From Anthoceros angustus (Eukaryota; Streptophyta; Anthocerotopsida; Anthocerotales; Anthocerotaceae): a stretch of 64,000 nucleotides of DNA. Of this stretch, positions 55,241-64,000 are shown piece by piece; position 1 is the stretch's first letter, and each line of letters starts with the position of its first letter. Both the position numbers and the translations under genes were made by a program. Under the pieces are notes generated by a model. It was not told the origin of the DNA. It ran no database searches and was given only the letters and a program-made list of their open reading frames with translations. The DNA lies in assembly GCA_010909165.1 (NCBI GenBank), contig MU008207.1:248001-312000 (forward strand), in the 5' to 3' direction.

Positions 55241-55699
55241 TCAACCAAAGTAAAATGTCGGGCCTCTGTTATGCGAGAGACAGTGTCGCTTTTCATCCCA
55301 AATAATCAATGCTAACAGCTCTTCAACTGGCCGGTCGTCTCGAGGTCTGTGGAGTCCTTCATTCTCACCCTTCTTTCCAAGAAAGTTGTACACTTGCATT
55401 TTCCGGTCAATGCTACCATCTGCACAGATCTCCTTTGCCCAAAACTTGCCAGGCCCCCGCAAAAACTTATTTGTTGTAATTTCTTCGAACTCGTCCGGCA
55501 GCCGCTCTAACCCGTTGACTCTTTGGGACATATACATTGTGCATTGCGCGTCTTTGTCTATGGCCACAACGTTCCTTTTCCGCTCGATGTCTGCAACCAA
55601 AAATGACCCTGATCCCGCATAGGTGTCAACAACCCGGTTGCCTTCACTGGAGAACATGTTCACCAACATGCCCAATAACCCCAAAGGTTTGTGAGGGGA
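55241..55699 (-). pseudogene. N6/N4-type DNA methyltransferase fragment
   Basis: Minus-strand open frame of about 150 codons. It begins in a KPLGLLGMLVNMFSSEG stretch and continues RVVDTYAGSGSFLVADIER KRNVVAIDKDAQC. This matches the KP-x-LL helix, motif I (normally DPFxGSG) and the following acidic ligand of SAM-dependent N6-adenine/N4-cytosine DNA methyltransferases. In permuted members of the family, motif I lies near the C-terminus. The catalytic DPPY/DPPW motif would then lie upstream (higher coordinates), where the frame is cut at about 55,695 by Copia integrase sequence. The following ~95 residues (NGLERLPDEFEEI...) are unassigned. In motif I, Pro-Phe is Thr-Tyr. The fragment could be host-derived, transposon-borne or transferred. 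The family call is reasonably firm; activity is excluded by the truncation. Confidence 0.65.
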
Positions 55700-56305
55700 G
55701 GTTGCCTATACGATTTTGGGCTGAAGCGGTGCAAGTTTCAACATACCTCCAAAACTGAACTGTTGTTTCTTCTCTGCAAGGACTAACCCCCTTTGAAGCG
55801 TGGACGGGATCGAAGCCCGATTTGTCCCATCTTCGAAGTATTGAGTGAGTAGCATCGTCGCTACGCCACAAATTTAAACGAATCTAAGAGACACATCTTC
55901 ATTGGCTACACAGCAGGAATACACGGGTACAAGCATTTTGAACCTACCTCTCGCAGAGTTGTGCATGCTCGAACAGTTGCATTCGATGAAGAGTCTGTTT
56001 TGAAGCCACCAGATCCAGCCTGTATAGACCCTGTTAGTGTTCTTGAGTCTGAATCTGTTGAGCTGGATATACATGAAGATGTTTCTTCTGGTGGAGATGG
56101 TGTTGTTGATGTTGTTGATTTTCCCAGTTTTGATCCATCCTATGCTGATCCTGTTCTTGGGACTCCCTCTGTCTTAGATCTAGTTCCACCCATCCATGCT
56201 CCTGGTCCAGCCCTTGTTAATGCCCCTTTCTTATTACCTGAGGCCGAAGATATGCCCGACATTGTTGATCCTGTATCCACTACTACACATCGGGTGTTTT
56301 TATGA
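55690..56305 (+). mobile_element. Copia integrase C-terminal fragment
   Basis: Plus strand, in several frames: LPIRFWAEAVQVSTYLQN, GLTPFEAWTGSKPDLSHLR, then HIFIGYTAGIHGYKHFEP and RRVVHARTVAFDEES. This is the end of the integrase core and the following linker of Ty1/Copia pol, with stops in between. An Asp/Pro/Val-rich linker to 56,305 follows. No RT comes after it; a Gypsy gag takes over at about 56,310. Confidence 0.8.
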
Positions 56306-56309
56306 CGGG

Positions 56310-57980
56310 AGCAGTACAACGTGGGGTGCTTCGGTAAAGAACCAAGCTCCACGAAGGTCTCCTTCACCGGCGAGACAGTTGGTGTATTGCTTAATTTGTC
56401 ATCAGACGGGGCACACCAACAGGGAATGTATTCGTGCACCACGGCATGCTGTGAATCATGTGGAAACCGTCATGCCCGGGGACTATTGGTATGTGGATGA
56501 AGCTTACCAGGTGCAAGCAGACACTGGAAGTCGGCCACCTCAATCAATGAGGGCGACTTACCAACCTACTACACCAGTTCCCTCGAGGTATGCATCGCGA
56601 CCGACATCACCGGGGCCATGGAGACCGGATGCATCACAAAGGCCGATGACAATTCCGCAGGGATGTTGTTATAATTGCGGAGCACTCGGACACTACTTAA
56701 ACGATTGCCCAAAACCTCGAAAGCAAGTGGGTTATGTGCCCTTTTGTCAGGTATGCAAGGATTTGGGGCATAAAATGGGAGATCCCAGGTGTTCGGGAGT
56801 GGCGCGAGTGGCACCAACGCGATCAGGGGCCAGGTTCACGGAGCCTGTGACAGAGGAAACACGAACCAACCCCGAAACCGCGATTACAGTGACCACGACG
56901 CCCGTGCTGAAGGTGGAGGCGGAATACGACGTTCTCGACGAACCTAGTGTAACATCAGGAAATGTGGAAGAGGGGTATGAAGGAGAGATGAGCGCGGATG
57001 AAGAGTTGATGGTGGCCAAGGTGACCACCAGGTCGGAGCGGCAGGAGAAAGGTCAAAGGTCGGGAAAAGGGCGCGACCAGGAGGAAAGGAAGCGGAGGAA
57101 GGTGAGGGATGACTCCCCTTGGCCTCCCGGAGCAGCTGGCTGGTGTCCAGCCTCAAGAGCAGGAGGAATGGGCCACCCTCACCAACGCAGGCAGGCACTA
57201 CCAGCTGTAGTTTGGCACCCCTGGTAGGCGGGCTACCACGGTGCGGCCCAGAGGAAGGGGAAGGAAGGAGGAACGGACCGCATTTCCTCCCGATATCAGC
57301 CGCAAAGTGGCGGCAATGCTAGAGGAGGAGCTGAATAGACTCATCCAGCGTGTGAAGAAGAAGGTAGCGGAGCAAGAAGTCGTTGATCCACCGGGTATGG
57401 AGTCCCACCCGACAGGAGGGACCATAGATTCGGGAAGTTTACCAATAAGGTCGGAGGTGACCAGCGTCAGGGCTGCAAACGGGGAGGAAGATTTGTTAGA
57501 TAAGATCTCCGGGTAACGCGCATTGCTTGACCCGAATTTGTAGTCGACTTGAGATTTATGCGTCCAAGATCCCGCAAGATTGTAAAGGAAGCGATCAGGG
57601 GAATCCCTGAGGCTATGGGGACGAGGAAGCGGCCGGTGGAGGTAAATGTGGTCGAACTTGTTGATTTGGGGGCACCCGAAATTGAAGTTGAAATTGCAGG
57701 ATGCTTGGTGCCCAATGTGCCATTGGATTCGGGATTGGGAGTCAACTTGATGACGGAGGAGACAGCTCATCAGCTTGGATTCACTGAGTTTCACCCGGCC
57801 CGAGTGTTTTTGCGGATGGCCGACCAAACGAGGAGGAAGCCGAGTGTTGAGAAACATACCAATCGCTGATTGGGGTCTCACCTTCCACCTTACCTACATG
57901 AGGCCGTCGGATTTAGGCTACAAGGTTTTGATAGGCAGGCCTTGGTCGTATGGTATTACGTGTCTTTGATTTGATCATGA
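56310..57980 (+). mobile_element. Gypsy gag-protease fragment with three CCHC knuckles
   Basis: Plus strand. Gag is open to 57,227 and contains CLICHQTGHTNREC, CYNCGALGHYLNDC and CQVCKDLGHKMGDPRC zinc knuckles (56,390-56,800), followed by an acidic/basic linker. After a frameshift, a retropepsin with VPLDSGLGVNLM (57,717-57,752), FLRMADQTR and LIGRPWSYGI ends near 57,965. RT, integrase and LTRs are absent in the window, so this is a fragment. The protease resembles the one at 28.6 kb more than the one at 38.9 kb. Confidence 0.82.
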
Positions 57981-58810
57981 CATCACGTTTAAGTCGAGTA
58001 GGGTAGAACCTGCTGAGTTCGCTTTATGTCATGGAGCAAGGCTTCCTATGAGGGGGAGTCTGCGCTACAGTCTGATGGGTACACCTCAGGTAGCACGGGG
58101 GTAAGCTCCTCGAGCAGTGACCGAGCTTACCGGGGACCTTCAGTAACGTGAATCTTTACCGGGACTTACTGTCAAAGCCATCAATTAGGGTTGCATGCTG
58201 GGGGCTCGGTTCTTGTATGCATGTGCGATTACATTTCCATTTGCAGGCTGGACAATGGCCTGCCGGAGAAGGCCGGTGTCAAAGGGCGTGCGCACTGGAG
58301 ATCCCTCAGCCTTGTCATCAGATTGCATTCAAGTTTTTGTGTTTGGAGTTCGGCCTTCACAAGTACTGTGATCCTATTGGGCGCGATGGTCTCAAGTATG
58401 TACGGTCTAACTTTGATGAAAAGGGTTTCCGAGAACAAAGACGATTGTGCTGCACTTTCTGCAGAGGTATTCGAAGTGAACGGATTGCACAACCAGCCCA
58501 CTGCTAGCCGCGATGAGACACGGTGCAAATCGAAGTCCAACTTTGTACAAGCCTGAGACGGGCGGAATTAAATTCCGATATCATATCACAGTCGGAGAGG
58601 CGCCACAGCTAAAACCACGTCGCCTTGACCTCTAATTCGGTCAATCTCTTCGTTAAAGCCTCCACTTGTCCAGCAATTCCGCCTCCTGTTGTGGATGTCT
58701 CTCCTTTCTCCATTCGACGAACCGTCTTCCCTTCCTCTCCTTCTCCAACGCGCGTTCCGCCTCTTCCTGTCTCTTCTTGACCTTCTCCAGGTCCTTCTTC
58801 ATTCGCAGCT
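57981..58810. other. Unassigned sequence between element fragments
   Basis: No family recognised. The right part (58,653-58,800) encodes on the minus strand a Lys/Glu/Arg-rich coiled-coil-like stretch (KKDLEKVKKRQEEAERALEK) that runs up to the LTR boundary at 58,811. It could be host or element sequence. Confidence 0.4.
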
Positions 58811-59783
58811 TGTGGCGCGACTTTTCGCGGACGGCCAGCCGGGCGCGCACGATCCCGTGTCGTTGTAGTAAGGGGTCCGCACCCAAGAGAATGATGGGCT
58901 CCGTTTGTCGCGTTTCAATCGTTTCGGACCGTTTCGAACTCCAACACCTACGTTTATCGTTTCCGCTACTATCTACTCGTGATGTCCAAGCAAGGCGGTG
59001 AGGCCAAAAGTTTAAGGACTCGTTCGCGTCCGTATCATTCCAATCTGTCCCTCGTACTTCTAGTCCGTCCCTCTTACCACTCTCGCTACACTCATCTAAA
59101 ATCACTCACGCCAAAATCTCCACATCTCTCGCAACACTCAATGTCCTTTGGAAAAAATGGGCGGGCTACGTGGTCCAGACCTCCTCCGTCGTTCACCGGG
59201 CCTCTCCGTCCGGGCTCTACACGCCCTCCCAGAGTTCCTCCGGCTCAACCGTTCCGGTCCACCCAACGTCGGTTCACTGCTCTGGACGAGTAAGGGTCCC
59301 CGGTCGTTCGTCCCTGCACACACCACCACACGTTAGGGTCCGTCACGAGGACCTGGATCTCTCCGGAGCTATCGTGCCTGCTCAGTGACCTAGGACTCAC
59401 GTTAGCAAGAAGACGCACAAGGGTCTGCAAGGAAACGCGGCATCAACACCAAGAGAAGATACTTTACTAGGGCAGCCTCAGCCCTCTTATACTACGCCCA
59501 AGGTCGTCGTCTTTATTACACTCCTATTATTTGGTGGCCATTTCGGTGGTTCAGGCCGCCTACTATCTCCTTATTCCGCCCTATCTATGCCGTCGGTGTG
59601 GGTTGCTCTGGTTCATACCTAGCGTGGCCATATACGACAATTGCGGTGCACCCAATCGGATGATCCGCGGGCCTACCTCCTCGAGACTCTCTCGAGCTAC
59701 GGCGGCACGACAGCGATCACCACCAAGTCCTCCTCCCTCCTCTCTTGCCATGGTGGGCCCTCGTCAGGGCCTCTAAGAGATGG
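58811..59783 (-). mobile_element. GC-rich LTR-like block, copy 3 (truncated by Gypsy LTR)
   Basis: Begins TGTGGCGCGACTTTTCG and follows the other two copies through CGTGTCGTTGTAGTAAGG, the TCACTCACG region and the TCCTCCTCCCTCCTCTC stretch. It is cut at 59,783/59,784 by a Gypsy LTR. No primer-binding-like site lies left of 58,811, so it would be a 3' or solo LTR. Confidence 0.7.
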
Positions 59784-60508
59784 TGTCATGAAAGACAAAG
59801 CACTGTGTGGGACATGGGAGAATCCCGGCAGTATACTGGATGAGTCCCAATTCCGCCATACTCGGGACTGTCCCACCTACAATTGAGCAGCGGACGACTC
59901 GAGGTAAGGAAGAGTGTTTACTGAATGAAAGGAGCATATGGACACAATATTCTATTATGGATATTTGCAGAATATGCTAGTATAGAAATTCCCTATTTTT
60001 AGGACATAAGTGATCAGCTCATTATCAGCCAAGTAGACATGCTAAATAAGCATGTTGGTTGCAAACCGTAAGTTAGAGGACGGGTTGGCCAAACCGCAGT
60101 TGTAGTTAGCGTGCAAACGTGGGAGAAGGGCGCCAAGGCGGATGCGCAGAATGATGGAAAGGCGCTAAACGCCGGTGAGAGGTGCGCAAACGTGGGCTGG
60201 GCGTGAAGATGGCGCTACCGGAGCAAAGATAAGTGGAGGATTAGGGTCATTAGCAGGTTGTTGAAGTCGCGCGCGTGGCATAGGGGAGCAATCCAAGACC
60301 CTTCTTATGCGAAAACAACTGAATGCAATCTTGAATGGAAGCTTAGATTTAGAGCGTGTTTTTGAGCAACGGGATGCTGTGTGCAGGTGTTGGTGTGATT
60401 TTCCAACTCGTAATCGCGCAAACTGCGTGATCCCTCTTCAATGCTAGACAGCATGCTGCAAGCAATGCTGTCCACTTGTTCACTTCAACAACTCCTCTCT
60501 TGGAAGCA
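59784..60508 (+). repeat. Gypsy 5' LTR (sister of 41,449-42,160)
   Basis: 725 bp starting TGTCATGAAAGACAAAG and ending CTTGGAAGCA, followed by TGGAGCCTAGGGGAGACAGC as putative primer site. It matches the minus-strand LTR at 41,449-42,160. Confidence 0.88.
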
Positions 60509-62080
60509 TGGAGCCTAGGGGAGACAGCGCAGCAGCAGCGCCGCCAAGCATCTACAGCGAGTAAGCCAGCCTCAAGACACCCAGCATTGGGTCATGAGCC
60601 ATTGTTGGTGAGTGCAGGCGGTGACAACAAATATTCAAGTCTGTTGTCCCCAGGGACACCAGTGATTTATTGAGGATTCCATCCGTGTTTTTCATTTCGA
60701 TGGATTTTGTTTGTTCCCATTCGGATCCTTTTTGGGTGAATTTTAGGTTGAAGGCACCTGCTCTCCGTGCACCTTGTTATCAATTCGAGGAGGATTTGAC
60801 CATTCATTGTCTCGTGTTGCTGATTTTTGCGGAGAGTGACCACCTTTGTGTTGGCTTTCATGGGTGATGCACCCACGAGTGAGACCAACGCCACCGACTC
60901 AACCCGGGACATTCCCAGCGATTACTCTGGCGAGTGCAGGGCAAGGAGGAGGTGGGCAGCCGAGGAGCGGCGGTGGCGAGAAGGGACGTTGAGGCGATTC
61001 GCCTCCAACACCTCGGCCAGCCACAAGTCCCTGCAGCCTAATTGGTCACCCTTGTCACTGCAAATTTCGCTTGGGGCGTCAAGCAATTCTGATTCAGAAC
61101 AGCAGCAAGAGCATCCAGCGCCTGCTAGGAGCATCTCTTTCCCGGGACAGTCCAGAATAGTACCAGACGGATCCAGCCGACATTTCGGAGACGGGGCCCA
61201 ATGATTATTCGATTCGAGACACCATGGAGGGAGGAGGACCATCATACAGACATGAGAGATTCTCGGGAAGGCCAGGTACTCAGACATTGCGAGATTTCAA
61301 GCTGTTTATCAATGGCATGATCAGTAAGTGAAGTTCAAACATGGTTCTGCAATCATTTATACATGTTTGAGCGATTGGTGGTACCTAGCGAGATGAGGCT
61401 TTGGACCTATGAGGCGCACGTGGATCTCGCCGTGGCTACGCCTAATCCTCTTTTTCCGAGTGCTTTGCAGTTAGCCTACAATGCTAAACTGGCCACGGCA
61501 ATCAATGCTCACCAGGCAAGCATTGCTACTGGAACTATCGCTGCTACTGTACAACCACCTACGGTTGTTAGCTTGACTGCAGCAGAGAGGTTGGCGGCCA
61601 CAGTAGGGGTGGATGAGCACATCTTGACACCTAAGCACACCAATCCGGTGGAGGTGTTCATGGGGATTCTGGAGAAAGCCTTTCCGCTGAAGACTCCTGA
61701 AAAAATTGCAAAGCTTGCATCCTTTGTACGCAAGAAAGGAGAGACATGCATATGACTTTTCGGAGGTTGCAAAAGTGCGTGAAGGTACGTCATGTGCATC
61801 GGGGAGGCGCAGTACAGCGGCATTGGAGGGACTCCTTGTTCCATTTTCAGCTCATCACTTCTCTAGTGGATAAGTATGGTGATGACTATACTTTGAGCAG
61901 TGCATGAAGAGGCGGGCGCAAGATTGCCTTCTGCGTATGCCTCCCGCCACTCCAAGGCTTTTTCTCACTATCAAAGCATGTTCACCAGCAAAGGAACGAC
62001 ACCGGGAAGTGGGAGTACAGGATCAGCAAGGGCAGTCCCGGCTAAGCCAGCCAAGGCAGGGGCTGCAGCTAAAAGCTAAG
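60509..62080 (+). mobile_element. Gypsy leader and broken gag, 3'-truncated
   Basis: Internal part of the element whose 5' LTR ends at 60,508. Gag starts at the ATG at 60,860 (MGDAPTSETNATDSTRDIPS) and runs with RARRRWAAEERR and PLSLQISLGASSNSDSE to a frameshift near 61,200. It continues RFSGRPGTQTLRDFKLFINGM and then an open block 61,363-61,755 (AYNAKLATAINAHQAS, AERLAATVGVDEHILTP, NPVEVFMGILEKAF). Similarity to the minus-strand sister copy stops near 62,075, so pol was lost by deletion or rearrangement. Confidence 0.75.
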
Positions 62081-63780
62081 AGAATAGCTATGGCAGGATC
62101 AACATGAGAGAGCCAAAGTGACCAAGAGCACAAGCGGAGAGCACAAGAAGCAAAGCGTATGTGAGGAAAAAGGTTTATTGATTAATGGAAAGAAACTATC
62201 TTATACAAAAAAGGCGAACGGTTATTTAACCGTCAGAAAATGCAAAACTACTTTAAGCGGTTCATAGTTGTAACATAACATAACGCTTTTAGGCTATTTC
62301 TAATACTCCCACTTAGTTGAAGCATGTTTGATCAAAAGGAAATTAAAGCTGATAAATTACCTGTGGTGCTAGCTGTGACAAAGTACAAATGATGGGTGCA
62401 CGGTAACATGCCAAACGTGACACTCTCACTCTCGCTTCACTTCAACTTGCCAATTACTCCCCAACGCCCGCTATAACTAGAGCTATGGCATCCTTGAGTG
62501 CCATTGAGCTCATGTCTCTTGTGATCACAGTCTTCTCCCTCGCAATCCTTTGCGCCTGGATATCTTCATCTCCAAGCAGGTGTGCCCATCAACGTCTTGT
62601 GTGGTCGACAATGGACGACGTAACACAAGGCTGATACTGGGTGAGAGAGTGGATTCGATTCAGGAAATTCTCGAAAGCGTCTTGTCTTCATGCAATGCAT
62701 TGTCGACTCTAACATAGTCTCCTTGAGTCTCAAGTTGCGGTCCCTGTTCCGGTGATAGTTGAGCGAAAGCATGAAGACTCAAAACTTGACGACAAGGCGT
62801 CCCTCGAAGAGTGTCTGCTGCGCCGTGACTTTCACAAGATGGCACAGAAGAGAACACAAGGAAAAAGGAGGCATAGTAGGGGTGGCCACAGGCCTACTCC
62901 AGAAGAGATCTTAGCTTACGAAATCCCTCTTCCGGTGGATTACGATGGCGAGGTCTACATGGAGAAAGAGTGGGGCACAAGCACCTAAGTCGCTAAGGGT
63001 GTGAAGAAAAGCGAGGAAGAGAGGCGAAGAAACACAGAGCCACATATGCGGAGGCGGTGTGGGTCTGCGTGTGGTGACTTATAAGTTATGTTGAGAGTCA
63101 TTGTTTACAAGGGAAGTAATGATCATCCCCGTGGGTTTGTAGCTTTAACAGAGGAGTTTGCCAAGGCCGATAAGGCCAGAGAAGACCTGGTGAGACACTC
63201 AAAACACAACAAACTCAGATTAGAAAAGCAAACCCGAGCTAATGAAATGCCCTTATAGTAGCAGTGAGGATCTCGCAAATACCGTGACGATGTTTTTTAT
63301 GTAATGGTTTTGACAAGGCCTTAGTGAAAGGTTCAAACATTGTCCATGATAGGAACATACGACATAATTACCTCTCCCGGCCTATTTGGGAATAAAGTTG
63401 TGGTGGGAGGTTCGGGACCCCGGAACCCTCACCATGGCCACTTATCACTTGTCGGTTCGTCGGTGGGGTTTCGTTCCACGAAGGGTGGAGCCCTTCCCTT
63501 GCGGATGGAGGTGCGCCCTCACGGCCCGACCTCTCGACTCTCGACTCCGTGCAGGCGCCCGGTGACTAGCGCCCCTCCTACCACCACGGTGACCCACCCT
63601 CGGTAAGTCACACTACCCTCGCGCGATGACTCGTCGGCGCGGACCTCGTCATGAGAGCCCTGTCTGCGGCCACCTTGGGACCCCAAATCACCGTCTGATG
63701 GGCAATCCTCCCACCGGTAGCAGTTCCTACACTCCCTAAGACCCTTCTCATGACAAATTTGGGGCCGCCCCTCAAGCTCT
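62081..63780. other. Unassigned; one short open frame
   Basis: AT-richer until about 62,400, then mixed. One plus-strand frame from 62,752 to 62,988 (ERKHEDSKLDDKASLEECLL...PTPEEILAYEIPLPVDYDGE) looks protein-like in composition. It has no family I recognise and no clear ATG near its start; it may be an exon or an element remnant. The rest holds nothing I can name. Confidence 0.35.
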
Positions 63781-64000
63781 TCACACCCTTGAAATTCACC
63801 TTCCCTCTCTTTTCTAGGTTTCTTCCTCCTCTCTTCTCTTTTTGTCTTTTCTCTTTTCTCTCTTGCTCCTTCTCCTCTCTTGCTCCCTATCCTCTCTAGC
63901 TCCTCTCTAGTCCTCTCTCGCTCTCACTCTCTCGCTCTCACTCTCTCGCTCTCTCTCTCTTTTCTTTTCTCTTTTCTCTCTTTTCTCCTCTCTTCTCCTC
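63781..64000. repeat. Pyrimidine-rich low-complexity tract
   Basis: More than 200 bp of almost pure C and T with repeating CTCTCT, TTTTCTCTTTTC and CTCTCGCTCTCA units, running off the right edge. Confidence 0.95.

Overview
The window looks like a seed-free vascular plant nuclear genome, most likely a fern and otherwise a lycophyte or hornwort. The evidence is a cluster of intronless PLS-class pentatricopeptide repeat (PPR) genes with unusual C-terminal domains, one intron-containing ribosomal protein gene, and more than 35 kb of degenerate, nested LTR retrotransposons. Species cannot be fixed from the sequence. Nothing bacterial, organellar or CRISPR-like was seen.

Layout. (1) 1-8.5 kb: three PPR genes. 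The first is cut by the window edge and ends at an E-type tail with a normal PG box. The second (minus strand) and third (plus strand) are divergent and share a 243-bp intergenic region. (2) 9.6-10.7 kb: a five-exon gene for 60S ribosomal protein eL8 (RPL7A), minus strand. (3) 11.3-12.2 kb: a dead LINE tail. (4) 12.6-46.8 kb: retrotransposon territory. A GC-rich LTR-like block (12.57-16.2 kb) is split by a 7.5-kb Ty1/Copia element (16,204-23,696, ACCAT target duplication on both sides). It continues to the right and is followed by Ty3/Gypsy pol on the minus strand (25.4-28.7 kb), a second Gypsy element on the minus strand (about 33-42.2 kb), and a second copy of the GC-rich block (44.1-46.8 kb). 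(5) 46.8-54.6 kb: three tandem, highly similar PPR genes on the plus strand, all broken by small indels. (6) 55.2-55.7 kb: a fragment of an N6/N4-type DNA methyltransferase. (7) 55.7-64 kb: Copia and Gypsy fragments, a third copy of the GC-rich LTR block interrupted by a Gypsy LTR, a little unassigned sequence and a pyrimidine-rich tract at the right edge.

The main biological interest is the PPR family. Four paralogues (2.1-4.7, 46.8-48.3, 48.7-51.8 and 52.1-54.6 kb) carry KKPAVA in place of the usual PG box. Those with a readable C-terminus end in GRP or GRA instead of DYW. These are hallmarks of the DYW:KP clade, which has been linked to U-to-C RNA editing in organelles of hornworts, lycophytes and ferns. 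The intact gene at 4.9-8.5 kb has an intermediate form (KMPAKA box, DRC end). The cluster appears to grow by copying whole genes and by amplifying near-identical S-P-L repeat triplets inside genes. The many frameshifts recur at the same motif positions in separate copies, so part of the apparent decay may be consensus error rather than pseudogenisation.

All coordinates for degenerate elements are approximate to tens of bases unless an exact junction is stated.
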